Part shown: one piece after another, positions 7,305 to 15,614 of the stretch | How the letters are laid out: every line of letters begins with the position of its first letter | Numbering within the stretch: the stretch's first letter is position 1 | NCBI GenBank assembly: GCA_937128055.1 | Contig: CAKZMC010000018.1 | Location: 1 to 51,115 of the forward strand | Origin: an uncultured Actinomycetes bacterium | GTDB taxonomy: Bacteria > Actinomycetota > Geothermincolia > Geothermincolales > RBG-13-55-18 | DNA: 51,115 nt | Reading direction: 5' to 3' | Position numbers and translations under genes: made by a program | The notes under the pieces: model-generated | What the model was told of the DNA's origin: nothing | Database searches by the model: none | What the model saw: only the letters and a program-made list of their open reading frames with translations

Positions 7305-8450
7305 TCAATGGCTGTCGATATCCTCCGCGAGCCGCAGGAACTCCAATTTTCTCAGCGGATGGTGCCCCATGAGAACCTTCAACTGGTGCGCGTCGCGAAA
7401 ACGCTTCTCCTGCCCGTAATCCCGCATGTAACCGTTGCCCCCCAGGAGCTGCACGCCGTCCGAGACTACCTGGCAGGCCATGTCCTGCACCTGGAGGGCC
7501 GCCGCCCGCGACGATACCTCCCACCCCGGCTTCCCCTCCGCCATCTCCTGCATGACCGCGGCCAGGAGCATCTCCCCCGTGCGGCAATGGAGCGACATCT
7601 GGGAGAGGATCATGCGCACCTCCGACCAGTTGATGATCTCCCGTCCCCCCTGCACCCTCTGCCTCGCGTACTGCAGGGCCTCCCGTAAGGAGCCTTTCAT
7701 CACCCCCAGCGACATGGCCGCGGCGGAAACCGCGAGGAGATCCGCGGCGGACCCGTAATACCTCGCCCCCTCACCCGGTTCCCCGACCAAGCTGGAGACC
7801 GCTCCCTTCATGACCAGGTCCACTCCCGGGCAGGAACGCAGGCCGAGGCTCAGCACGGCGGGACCAGCCTCCACCCCCTCCCCTCCCAGTGGACACAGGA
7901 AAAAGGAAAAGCCTTCCACGCCCATGGTGCGCGCGGGAAGGAGGGCCCACGCCGCCATGCTTCCCAGGACCACGAAATCCGCCTTTCCCGTCAGGAGGTA
8001 ATTCCCATCCTGCTTTTCGGCCCGCAATCCCCGTGCCGTCTCTCCCGGCGCATCGAAGGAGGGGAAGGCGACGAGGGGAAGGCGACCTTCCGCCGTCCCT
8101 CCCTCCGCGGCCTTGGCCTTCAGCTTGTCCAGGACATCCGCCCGCCCCGCCTGCAGGATCACCATCTGCGACAAAGAATGGGTGAAAACGGCCCCCGCGA
8201 ATGCGGCGTCTTCCATGGAAAGATTTTCCAAGATAAGATTAAGGGCTCGCAGGTTTGCCGGCGCCTCCTCCCCATCCTCCTGCAGCAGGGAGAAGAAGCC
8301 CAGCTCCTCACCCTTGCGCAGCAGATCCAGGTCCAGGGGCGCGAAGGGGTGCGCGTCACGCTCTTCCCTGCCGGTCCGCAGCTCCCGCAAGGCGAATTCG
8401 CAGGACATCCTCTCCAGCAGTTTCCATTCCTCGCTTCTCTGGCTCGTCAT
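7305..8450 (-). CDS. Acyl-CoA dehydrogenase family protein, divergent
   Basis: This 381-residue protein has the acyl-CoA dehydrogenase layout: N-terminal helices, a middle beta domain (GNYLLTGKADFVVLGSMA), and a C-terminal helical bundle ending in VVSDGVQLLGGNGYMRDYGQEKRFRDA. The family normally then reads I-x-x-I-x-E-G-T, where Glu is the catalytic base. Here the segment is HQLKVLMGHHPLRKLEFL, so that Glu is absent. The beta domain is also poorly conserved. It may have lost activity, use another base, or act as a partner of the neighbouring full-length enzyme. Start at 8450 (MTSQRSEEW) was chosen because the longer frame runs into a repeat. It lies 219 bp downstream of the second dehydrogenase gene, same strand. 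Confidence 0.75.
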   Translation of the reverse strand: MTSQRSEEWKLLERMSCEFALRELRTGREERDAHPFAPLDLDLLRKGEELGFFSLLQEDGEEAPANLRALNLILENLSMEDAAFAGAVFTHSLSQMVILQAGRADVLDKLKAKAAEGGTAEGRLPLVAFPSFDAPGETARGLRAEKQDGNYLLTGKADFVVLGSMAAWALLPARTMGVEGFSFFLCPLGGEGVEAGPAVLSLGLRSCPGVDLVMKGAVSSLVGEPGEGARYYGSAADLLAVSAAAMSLGVMKGSLREALQYARQRVQGGREIINWSEVRMILSQMSLHCRTGEMLLAAVMQEMAEGKPGWEVSSRAAALQVQDMACQVVSDGVQLLGGNGYMRDYGQEKRFRDAHQLKVLMGHHPLRKLEFLRLAEDIDSH

Positions 8451-8469
8451 ATCCAAGGTCCCCCCTCTA

Positions 8470-8575
8470 CCGTTTTTCCGGACCCTTATCCCCGCGTGCA
8501 ACTAATCTACCTCGGCAGGCTTCACCGGCTTTATCTCGTATACCTTTTCCCCGGGCCCTTATCCCCGCGTGCAAC
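8470..8575. repeat. Direct repeat pair between the two acyl-CoA dehydrogenase genes
   Basis: Two copies of about 33 bp (8470-8502 and 8542-8575) share an identical 20-base core cccttatccccgcgtgcaac and a similar acc-tttt-cc-gg lead-in. They are 72 bp apart, immediately upstream of the first dehydrogenase start, where they could be regulatory. Confidence 0.75.
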
Positions 8576-8669
8576 AGAAACGCGCGGCGTAAAGGCCCGG
8601 GCGCTGCCCGCGACGTCGGCCGTCATCCGCCATCCCGACCTCAGCCACCGCCTCCCCCCGCATGTTCGC

Positions 8670-10187
8670 TCATTCCTCGAAAGCCCTCACCCCGGGCAGC
8701 GACCGCCCGATGAGGCAGTTGAAGAGGTTCAGCCGGTTAAGCTGGTTTGTTCCCTCGTAGATCTGCAGGAGCTTGCAATCCCTCAGGTGCTTCTCCGCCC
8801 CCTGGTCGAAAAGCACCCCCGCTCTCCCCATGAGATCCAGGGCAAGCTGGCAGTTGCGCAACCCGAAATCCGAGGCGGCGAACTTGGACAGGGAGGCCCA
8901 GCCCGAGGTGCGCTGCATCTCCTCGTCTTTCTGGCCGTCAAGGCATATCTTGCGGAAGAGCCAGGTCACCGCCCCCAGGTTCAAGAAGGGAGCTACCACC
9001 GAGTCCATCATCTTCCTCGGGGTGAGCTTGAGGATATAGAACATGGGCTTCCACTGCAGCACCTTGAACATGCCGTAAAGGGAATTCGCGTAGTTGGTCT
9101 CCACGTAGGAAAGCCTCGCCAGCGCCACGTTCTTGTACATCTCTGCGAGCAGGCAGCGCGCCCATTCCTGGTCGATGAGCCTCTTGCCGCCCACCTCCGT
9201 CTCCACCGCGAAGCGCAGGGCCTCCTCGTAAGCGCCCCGCGCCACGCCGGTGGCGAATCCCGCTACCCCGGCGCGGGAGGTCGAGAGCACGTAGTGGATA
9301 ACCTGCGAGGTGTATTCCGGCACCGACCTCCTGGGCCTTCCCAGCCAGCGGACCATCCTATCCATGTAGCCGTAATCGAAGCATACGTTCTCCTCGGGGA
9401 CAAAGCAGTCCTCGAAGATCAACTCGCTCGCCGGGCAGGCCCTCTGCCCCATCTTCTTCTCCATGCGCCCGAAGGAAAAGCCCTTGGTGCCCGTCTTCAC
9501 CGCCAGCATCACCGTGGTTTCCTCAGGCCGCTGGAGATCCTCGTAGCCCACCAGCATGTGCCACGTCGAGAGGTGGCCGTTGGAGATGAATATCTTGCGC
9601 CCGTTTATCACCCGCCCGCCCTTCACCCTCTCCACGCGGCATGTCACCTTGGCCTTGCTCAAGAGCTCCACTTCCTCCACGTCGGTGCCCGCCTCGGGCT
9701 CCGTGATCGCCAGGGACACGATCCGCGGCTGGCCCACCCTTTCGCCTTCCGCCACGTCGCGCATGATCTTGTTCATCAGGCGCATGTTCCATGAGGCGGC
9801 CAGGGTGTCTATGCCGAGGTAATGCACGCCCACCAGGTTCGCCATGGCCGTGCACGCGGAAGCCATCTCCTCAAGCACGCAGGACAGGGCGGGGATGTTG
9901 TATCCCCTGCCCCCGAAGAGCCTGGGGATGAACATGGTGTAAAACCCCCGGCGGTTGGCCTCCTGCACGAAGTCCCAGGGCAGGTAGTCCGGGTCCTCCT
10001 GCATCTTCATGTCCAGCTCCAGCGCCCTGGGCCGGATGACCTCCCGGTTGAACCTTTTCGCCTCCTCCAGGGCCTGGCGGGTTTCCCGCAGCACGGCCCG
10101 CGGTATGCGCTGCAAAGCCTGCAGGCTGACTATGGCGTCCTCCAATTCCGACTTCGCCGCAGAGCGCGGCTCATCTAAAGCGGCCAT
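8670..10187 (-). CDS. Acyl-CoA dehydrogenase, long form
   Basis: This 505-residue flavoenzyme probably oxidises an acyl-CoA to its 2-enoyl-CoA. The core blocks are GGRGYNIPALSCVLEEMA, SLAITEPEAGTD (flavin/substrate contact), GRKIFISNGHLSTWHMLVG, and LQIYEGTNQLNR near the C-terminus. Glu at about residue 478 in YEGT is the expected catalytic base, so this copy looks active, in contrast to its neighbour. It is over 100 residues longer than short-chain enzymes, with extra sequence at the N-terminus and in the helical region (about 330-440). Start at 10187 has ggggga 7 nt upstream. A TTG at 10208 would add seven residues. Chain-length preference is not predictable. Confidence 0.87.
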   Translation of the reverse strand: MAALDEPRSAAKSELEDAIVSLQALQRIPRAVLRETRQALEEAKRFNREVIRPRALELDMKMQEDPDYLPWDFVQEANRRGFYTMFIPRLFGGRGYNIPALSCVLEEMASACTAMANLVGVHYLGIDTLAASWNMRLMNKIMRDVAEGERVGQPRIVSLAITEPEAGTDVEEVELLSKAKVTCRVERVKGGRVINGRKIFISNGHLSTWHMLVGYEDLQRPEETTVMLAVKTGTKGFSFGRMEKKMGQRACPASELIFEDCFVPEENVCFDYGYMDRMVRWLGRPRRSVPEYTSQVIHYVLSTSRAGVAGFATGVARGAYEEALRFAVETEVGGKRLIDQEWARCLLAEMYKNVALARLSYVETNYANSLYGMFKVLQWKPMFYILKLTPRKMMDSVVAPFLNLGAVTWLFRKICLDGQKDEEMQRTSGWASLSKFAASDFGLRNCQLALDLMGRAGVLFDQGAEKHLRDCKLLQIYEGTNQLNRLNLFNCLIGRSLPGVRAFEE

Positions 10188-10301
10188 GGATTTTCCCCCT
10201 TTGCCCAAACGCCTTCATAGCGGCTGCGCCGACATGGACCGCACCGACACGGGGTGCCCTCCCTTAAAAGGGCTTGGTCCGGGCTCCAGCCCTGCAGCAC
10301 C

Positions 10302-11132
10302 TTACTTTGCGGCCAGTTCCTCCAGGGGGATGCCCAGGTTCTCCTGCATCAGCCTCACGAGCAGGGGCAGGGAGAGGCGGTCGGGTCCATAGAGTATGCA
10401 CTGTATCTCCGGCATGTAGATGTAAATGAGGGACTGGGTGGTAAGGAGCGTCCTCCGCAGTTCCTCCGCCACGGGATGGGAGGTCCCCAGCTCCAGCTTC
10501 ACCTTGCCCAGGGCGGGAACCAGGGCATACCTGATGGCGTTGACCTTGAACTCCGCCCCCTGCAGTTGCTTGAACTGGTAGAGGTGGCAGAAGTACTTCA
10601 TTACCTGGCTCCTTGTGGCGCTGATCTTCTGCCCCGTCAGCCTCAGTATGAGGTCCCCTCCCTCCGAGAGGTTGCAGGTCACCTCCCGGTCGCTGTCGGA
10701 AAAATCGATGCCCGCCAGGAACTTGGGGTAGTTGTAGATGTCGATGCCTCCCCGCAGGGCGAGTTCCGTGGTCACCGGCAGGTGATGGATGTAGGTGTAG
10801 AAGTTCATGCGTATCAGCTGCCACAGCAGGTTGTATCCCGGCACGGGCATGACGTGGGGGTCGTTGAGCAAAACCCCGATGGCGAACTCGTTATACGGCT
10901 CTATGTCGGTGTCGTAATACTCGAGGGCCGTGAGGTGCAGCGCGCCTATTCCGGGGGCGATCTGCGCCGGGCTGTAGCGCGGGTCGGGGATCAGCTTCTT
11001 CAGGGCGAACACGGTAGCCGGGAAGACAGCGGTCATAGCCCTGGCGCTGCGGTAGAAGACCGGAAGCTTGACTTCCTTGCCCAGCAGGTCAGCGCTCACC
11101 TGCTCCACGCCGTCAAAGAAATCGTGATGCAT
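10302..11132 (-). CDS. Acetoacetate-decarboxylase-like protein
   Basis: This 276-residue protein resembles the acetoacetate decarboxylase superfamily. PYNEFAIGVLL (79-89) matches the conserved Y-x-E-x-x-x-G-V strand, and RGGIDIYNYPKFLAGI places Lys137 where the Schiff-base lysine sits in the G-x-P-K motif. The overall beta-barrel pattern is consistent. The protein may decarboxylate or otherwise act on a beta-keto acid; many relatives are not decarboxylases. It follows a thiolase/acyl-CoA context and is 114 bp upstream of the long dehydrogenase on the same strand. Start at 11132 is set by ggaggtgaggtc directly upstream; the in-frame Met further upstream lies before this ribosome site. Confidence 0.65.
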   Translation of the reverse strand: MHHDFFDGVEQVSADLLGKEVKLPVFYRSARAMTAVFPATVFALKKLIPDPRYSPAQIAPGIGALHLTALEYYDTDIEPYNEFAIGVLLNDPHVMPVPGYNLLWQLIRMNFYTYIHHLPVTTELALRGGIDIYNYPKFLAGIDFSDSDREVTCNLSEGGDLILRLTGQKISATRSQVMKYFCHLYQFKQLQGAEFKVNAIRYALVPALGKVKLELGTSHPVAEELRRTLLTTQSLIYIYMPEIQCILYGPDRLSLPLLVRLMQENLGIPLEELAAK

Positions 11133-11291
11133 GACCTCACCTCCCATATCCACACGGGCCCCGGCATCCTTCCATGTTTACCGGGTTTCAAGCGCATTAT
11201 ACAACGTTTCCTCGCCCTTTTGCAGTTTTTGCAATGCCCCCGCGCGGCCCCCATAAGCGTTCCCCTGACGGCGTTGCCGCCCCGCGGAGCA

Positions 11292-11394
11292 CGCCGCGGC
11301 CATATATGCGGCCGCGGCGACGGACCCGCGTGACCGGGAGCCGGTCACGGCACGGAGGAACCGCGTACAACTCGGCACGGCGCGGAGCGCCGTG
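11292..11394. repeat. Cluster of three perfect hairpins upstream of the kinase promoter
   Basis: Hairpin 1: 11292-11301 with 11310-11319 (10 bp, 8-base loop). Hairpin 2: 11329-11337 with 11341-11349 (9 bp, 3-base loop). Hairpin 3: 11376-11383 with 11387-11394 (8 bp, 3-base loop). The third fills the spacer just before the -10 box. They could be operators of a dimeric regulator. Confidence 0.75.
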
Positions 11395-11400
11395 TATAAT
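11372..11400 (+). promoter_or_regulatory. Promoter of the GAF histidine kinase operon
   Basis: A perfect TATAAT lies at 11395-11400 with a weak -35 (tcggca, 11372-11377) at 17-bp spacing. A palindrome occupies the spacer, which suggests repression or activation by a DNA-binding protein. Confidence 0.5.
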
Positions 11401-11560
11401 AGAGCCATTCCCGGTCAACCGACGCGGAAATCCAAACGGCAAGGCATCTCTTTCGCAGCAGGCCTCCGGGCCACGTCAACCGGCATCGCAGCCAGCAAGC
11501 TAGGCCATTCCCGGCACGGCGTCCGGTGGAGGGTGGAATCCGCCCGGGAGGATGCGGTCA

Positions 11561-12907
11561 ATGCCGGGAGCGACCGGGAGCGTTAAGGACGGTGACCCAT
11601 TGCGCCGGCGTATCATCCAGGAGATCGCCCGCTCCGTGGTGGCAGCGGGAGGCGTGGACAACATCATACGCGCCCTGGTGGAGTCCACCACTCGCGGTAC
11701 GGGAGCAAAGGGGTGCTCTCTCGTCATCGCGCAGGAGGGAGAGAGGCAGCTGTCTCCGCGCATGAGCTGCGGTGTCGAGGACGGCTACCTGCTCGGGGGG
11801 CAGATCATCGCCGATCATGCCCTGCGCCAGGTGCTCAAGGGCAACCCGCTCTTCATATGGGACGTCTCCGGGGATCCCCGCATCATTCGCCGGGAAGAGC
11901 TCGCGCGCGAGGGGATCTCCTCCATCGTGTTCCTGCCCTTCCGGGACGGCCAGGGGGTGCGCGGCATCATGCGCCTCTATTTCGCGGAGGCGAAGAAATT
12001 CAACCGCGAGGACCTCGATTTCCTCAACGCCATCGCCGAGCTGGGGGGCATGATCCTGAGGATCGCCGAGGAACGGGAGCTCGTGAGCAGGGACGCGGAG
12101 GAGGCGCGGCGCAGCCTGATGCGCATGCGGGAGGAGAGGCGCCACTTCCTCAGCTTCCTTTCCATGGTCACCCACGACCTCAAGTCTCCCCTGGTGGCGG
12201 TGCAGGGTTACCTTAAGATGCTCCTGCGCAAGGGCGCGGACCGCCTGGACGAGCGCATGATCCAGGGCATACGCCGCAGCATCCAGCGCATGGACGGGAT
12301 GATGGAGCTCATCAGCGATCTCCTGGAGCTTTCCCGTCTGGAGAGCGGGCAGGTCCTGGCGGAGCTGAAGACCGTGTCCTGGGAGGAAGTCCTATCCGCG
12401 GCGGTGGAGATGGCTCACGAGCTCGCGGAACCCCAGGGCATCGGCGTGACCACCGAGATCCACCATCCCCTGCCGGAGGTATTCGCCTCCGACATACGCC
12501 TGCAGCAGCTCATCATGAACCTGGTCTCCAATTCGGTGCGCTTCACCCCCCGGGGCGGGAGGATCATCATCCGCGCCCGCCAGGAGGAAGACGCGGTGAC
12601 CGTCAGCGTGGAGGACGAGGGAACGGGCATAGAGGCCGACAAGCTGCCCCATATATTCAAGGAGTTCTACAAGGGCGATCCCGATGCGGCCGAGGGAACG
12701 GGTCTGGGCCTTTCCATATGCAAACGCATAGTGGACATGCACCACGGGGAGATCTGGGCGGAGAGCCCGGTGCCCGAGACCGGCAAGGGCACGCGGGTCA
12801 CTTTCACCATCCCCGTGGGCATCACCTGCTCTCTCGAGGACCGCTGGATGCTGGGCGAGGGCCGGGGCGACACGGTCATCATCAGGGAAAGGACCGAGGA
12901 AGGTTAA
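11561..12907 (+). CDS. Soluble GAF-domain sensor histidine kinase
   Basis: This 448-residue cytoplasmic kinase has no membrane segment. Residues 15-170 form a GAF domain that would bind a small ligand. A short coiled coil follows (170-195). The HisKA dimerisation helix has the phosphoacceptor His205 in MVTHDLKSPL. The ATPase domain shows an N box (NLVSNSVRF), G1 (DEGTGI) and G2 (GTGLGLSI). Start ATG 11561 is favoured over ATG 11552 because gggagg (11546-11551) is 9 nt from the former and abuts the latter. The lone receiver gene begins 21 bp after its stop and is the likely partner. The signal is unknown. Confidence 0.9.
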   Translation: MPGATGSVKDGDPLRRRIIQEIARSVVAAGGVDNIIRALVESTTRGTGAKGCSLVIAQEGERQLSPRMSCGVEDGYLLGGQIIADHALRQVLKGNPLFIWDVSGDPRIIRREELAREGISSIVFLPFRDGQGVRGIMRLYFAEAKKFNREDLDFLNAIAELGGMILRIAEERELVSRDAEEARRSLMRMREERRHFLSFLSMVTHDLKSPLVAVQGYLKMLLRKGADRLDERMIQGIRRSIQRMDGMMELISDLLELSRLESGQVLAELKTVSWEEVLSAAVEMAHELAEPQGIGVTTEIHHPLPEVFASDIRLQQLIMNLVSNSVRFTPRGGRIIIRARQEEDAVTVSVEDEGTGIEADKLPHIFKEFYKGDPDAAEGTGLGLSICKRIVDMHHGEIWAESPVPETGKGTRVTFTIPVGITCSLEDRWMLGEGRGDTVIIRERTEEG

Positions 12908-12928
12908 CAGCAACATCGGAGGTGCGCC

Positions 12929-13318
12929 ATGGAGAAGAAAATACTGCTCGCCGACGACGATCCCGACGTGATAGAGGTAGTCTCCATGCTCCTCGAGGAG
13001 GAAGGATACGAGATAATCACCGCCAGGGACGGGGCGGAAGCCCTGGAGAAGATCGAGCAGGAGGAACCCGACCTCGTCATCCTCGACCTGCTCATGCCCC
13101 GCGTGGACGGCTTCGCCGTCTTCAACACGCTGCGCGAGCCGCGCTACGAAAAGTGGTCGCGCATACCCGTAATCGTCCTCACTTCGGTGCGGGAGGAGGT
13201 ATGCAACCGCCGCTACGAGCTGGAGACCGGCAAGAGGATGGAATATGCCGCATACCTGGAAAAGCCGGCCGACCCCGATGAGCTCCTGGAAACTGTTACC
13301 AGGCTGCTCGCCGGTTGA
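12929..13318 (+). CDS. Stand-alone response-regulator receiver domain
   Basis: This 129-residue CheY-like protein has Asp10 and Asp11 for Mg binding (LLADDDPD), phosphoacceptor Asp53 in VILDLLMPRVDG, and a conserved Lys in AAYLEKPADPDE. There is no output domain, so it acts by protein contact or phosphorelay. An insertion (REPRYEKWSRIPVIVLTS and then VREEVCNRRYELETGKR) lengthens the region around helix 4. A cggaggtg lies 7 nt before the start. It is the second gene of the kinase operon, and the DUF169 gene follows 59 bp downstream. Confidence 0.9.
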   Translation: MEKKILLADDDPDVIEVVSMLLEEEGYEIITARDGAEALEKIEQEEPDLVILDLLMPRVDGFAVFNTLREPRYEKWSRIPVIVLTSVREEVCNRRYELETGKRMEYAAYLEKPADPDELLETVTRLLAG

Positions 13319-13377
13319 GCGGCGAGCGGGGTATCCTTCTCGGGTACGCGAGAAAGTCGAGGGATGGGGAGAAGCAA

Positions 13378-14145
13378 ATGGAAAAGTGGTTCGCTCTCGG
13401 AAGAAAACTGGAGGAGCACCTCAGGCCGGCCACCTTCCCGGTGGCCGTGCGTTTCCTCACGGAGGGGGAAGACCCCCCCGAGAAAGCCCGGCGCCCGCGG
13501 GAGGAGGCGGGAGAGCCCGTGGCCCTCTGCCAGGGGGTGACCCTAGCCCGCCGCCGCGGCCTGACCATGTGTTTCGACCGCGAGGAGTCCAGCTGCCCGC
13601 TGGCCGTATCCGCCCTCGGCTGGGACGGAGGAGAGGGGCTCGACTTCCTCCCTGCCTTCGCGCTCGCCATGAACTACGCCCGGGGCGAGGAGGAGGCGGC
13701 TAGGAAGGCGGAGGGCATGGCCCGCCTGGAAAAAGGCGAATGCGGCAAGTTGATCCTCTCTCCCCTGGTACGCACCCGGGTGGAACCCCACGTGGTGCTG
13801 GTCTTCGGCAATCCGGCACAGGTCATGCGCCTGGTACAGGCGGTGAGCCGCTGGACGGGAGATAGTGTTTCCGCCGGCTTCGGCGGCATAGGGGGGTCCT
13901 GCAACGAGGGCATCGTGCGCACCTTCCAAGAACAGGAACCGCGGGTGGCCCTGCCCGGCAACGGGGATCGCGTCTTCGCCGCCACCCAGGACGACGAGCT
14001 CGTCTTCGCCTTTCCCGCCGCCTGGGCGGAGAGGGTGGTGGAAGGGCTGGAGGCCACCAGCGCGAGGGGCGTAAGGTATCCCATTCCCACCTTCATCAAT
14101 TACCGCCTGCCCTTCGTCGACCTCATGGCAAAATATGGCACTTAG
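13378..14145 (+). CDS. DUF169 family protein
   Basis: This 255-residue protein matches the DUF169 pattern: an N-terminal helix and strand (FPVAVRFLTEGED), a Cys-containing block (PVALCQGVTLARRRGLTMCFDREESSCPLA), LSPLVRTRVEPHVVLVFGNPAQVMRLVQA in the middle, and GFGGIGGSCNEGIVR followed by PGNGDRVFA. The spaced cysteines suggest metal or cluster binding, but that is inference. The function of the family is unknown; members are common in anaerobes. Start ATG 13378 has ggggaga 5-6 nt upstream. It is the third gene after the kinase and receiver, possibly one operon, and is directly followed by repeat copy B. Confidence 0.75.
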   Translation: MEKWFALGRKLEEHLRPATFPVAVRFLTEGEDPPEKARRPREEAGEPVALCQGVTLARRRGLTMCFDREESSCPLAVSALGWDGGEGLDFLPAFALAMNYARGEEEAARKAEGMARLEKGECGKLILSPLVRTRVEPHVVLVFGNPAQVMRLVQAVSRWTGDSVSAGFGGIGGSCNEGIVRTFQEQEPRVALPGNGDRVFAATQDDELVFAFPAAWAERVVEGLEATSARGVRYPIPTFINYRLPFVDLMAKYGT

Positions 14146-14154
14146 GTACTCCGG

Positions 14155-14352
14155 TTCATGACTACGGTCCGCGCTGGGGGATGGGTTTGCGGCGTCCTCG
14201 CTCCCCAAGCCACGCAGCCGACCTGTCACGGAGAGGACCCGGTGATGGCCGTCCGCCATCTCACTCTCGCAACAAATACCTGGGAGCAAGGTGCCGGCGG
14301 CTTGCATGCAGCGGCGACCGCATGCGATCTTGTGCATGGATCGGGGCAACGA
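14155..14352 (+). repeat. Dispersed ~200-bp repeat, copy B
   Basis: This is homologous to the minus strand of 174-370. Like copy A it begins a few bases after the stop codon of the gene before it, and it ends with atcggggca. Copies A and B are clearly diverged, with several short indels. Confidence 0.7.
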
Positions 14353-14406
14353 GAAGCCCGGCGTTCCCGCCAAGGCCTGCAACGGTAAGCCGCGTCCGCG
14401 CGCTGC

Positions 14407-15495
14407 TCAACTGGCGGCGGTGATGACCCCTCCCCCCACCACCTCGTCTCCCCGGTAGATGACCGCGTGCTGGCCGGGGGTGAGAGCCCATACCCGGTAG
14501 GCGAAATCCAGGGAGAACCCCCTGCCGGCGACCGTCACCCGGCAGGGGACGGGCGCCGTGTTGTAACGGGCCATGGCCTCCGCCACGAAGGAGGGGGCGG
14601 GCGGGGCGCCCTTCAACCAGTGCGCCTCCTCGGCCTCCAGCCGGACGCCGGGCACCTCCTCGCGGCGCCCCACCACCACGGCGCCGCGCTGCGGCTCCAG
14701 CCTCACCACGTAGAGGGGATAGGGGGCCGAGACGCCCAATCCCCTGCGCTGTCCCACGGTGTAGAAGGCGACTCCCTCGTGCCTTCCCAATTCCTCGCCC
14801 GCCATGTCCACCACGGGTCCGGGGGAGAGACAACGCGGCTCGTAAAGCGCGAGGAAATCGCGGTAATCCAGGCCGGCCAGGAAGCAGATGTCCTGGCTCT
14901 CCGCCATCTCTGCAAGCGGCAACCCGCGCGAGGCGGCGAGCTCCCTGACCTCTTTCTTGCTGCGTTCCCCGTTGGGGAAAAGGCAGCGGGACAGCGCTTC
15001 CTGCCCCAACCGGTGGAGCACGTATGACTGGTCCTTCCCGCGTTCCCTCGCCCGCAGGAGGGAAAAACTGCCGTCTTCGCACCGGCGCACCCGGGCGAAA
15101 TGGCCCGTTGCCACGTACGCGGCCCCTTCCTCCTCCGCCGCCTGCAGGAGGGCGCGCAACTTCACCTCCAGGTTGCAGCCTACGCAGGGGTTGGGAGTCC
15201 TGCCCCGCAGGTAATCCGCAGCGAAAGGCGCCACCACCGCGGAATGGAAAGCCTCGCGCAGGTCCAGAACCCGGTGCACGATGCCCAGCCGCCGGGCCGC
15301 CTCGCGCGCCCTCCGGAGGTAGCACGGCTCGCCCCCCGCGAGATCGCTCTCCGAACGGGCAATGTCCTCCCACATGCGGAAAGTAACGCCCATCACCTGG
15401 TAACCCCTCTCCAGGAGCGAGAGGGCGGCGGCGGCGGAATCCACGCCCCCGCTCATGGCCACCAGCACCTTGCCCTTCTCTTTCCGCCTGTTCAT
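14407..15495 (-). CDS. mnmA: tRNA-specific 2-thiouridylase MnmA
   Basis: This 362-residue enzyme thiolates U34 of tRNA-Lys, Glu and Gln. The PP-loop SGGVDS lies at residues 15-20. RTPNPCVGCN carries the catalytic Cys, and SQDICFL carries the second Cys that takes the persulfide. GRHEGVAFYTVGQRRGLG is the family signature, and the C-terminal beta-barrel (RVWALTPGQHAVIYRGDEVVGGG) is complete. It is transcribed alone, convergent with repeat copy B and divergent from marR. Confidence 0.95.
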   Translation of the reverse strand: MNRRKEKGKVLVAMSGGVDSAAAALSLLERGYQVMGVTFRMWEDIARSESDLAGGEPCYLRRAREAARRLGIVHRVLDLREAFHSAVVAPFAADYLRGRTPNPCVGCNLEVKLRALLQAAEEEGAAYVATGHFARVRRCEDGSFSLLRARERGKDQSYVLHRLGQEALSRCLFPNGERSKKEVRELAASRGLPLAEMAESQDICFLAGLDYRDFLALYEPRCLSPGPVVDMAGEELGRHEGVAFYTVGQRRGLGVSAPYPLYVVRLEPQRGAVVVGRREEVPGVRLEAEEAHWLKGAPPAPSFVAEAMARYNTAPVPCRVTVAGRGFSLDFAYRVWALTPGQHAVIYRGDEVVGGGVITAAS

Positions 15496-15536
15496 GAACT
15501 AATGATACATTTTCTCCGCTACCCTGCCGATACAGC

Positions 15537-15565
15537 TTGACATGAAAATCAATCGCGGCTATCAT
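15537..15565 (+). promoter_or_regulatory. Near-consensus sigma-A promoter of the marR-RND operon
   Basis: TTGACA at 15537-15542, 17 bp, then TATCAT at 15560-15565 (11 of 12 consensus bases). The start of marR is about 45 bp downstream of the expected transcript start. Confidence 0.75.
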
Positions 15566-15576
15566 GATGAACATAC

Positions 15577-15600
15577 TTGCTGATTGCAAATATTAGCTAA
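15577..15600. promoter_or_regulatory. Candidate MarR operator
   Basis: ttgctgat (15577-15584) and attagctaa (15592-15600) form an imperfect inverted repeat in AT-rich DNA, just downstream of the expected transcript start. Position and symmetry fit autorepression by the MarR protein. Confidence 0.45.
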
Positions 15601-15614
15601 AACAAGAGTTAACG

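Larger units (their letters stand above)
11133..11560. other. Divergent intergenic region with three hairpins
   Basis: No gene is seen. On the minus strand a TATAAT (complement of 11196-11201) could drive the decarboxylase-like gene. On the plus strand three perfect hairpins lead up to a TATAAT in front of the histidine-kinase gene. Confidence 0.6.

Noticed and set aside
8178-9794. A 538-codon plus-strand frame opposite the acyl-CoA dehydrogenase genes
   Set aside because: It is antisense to conserved enzymes and has no motif.
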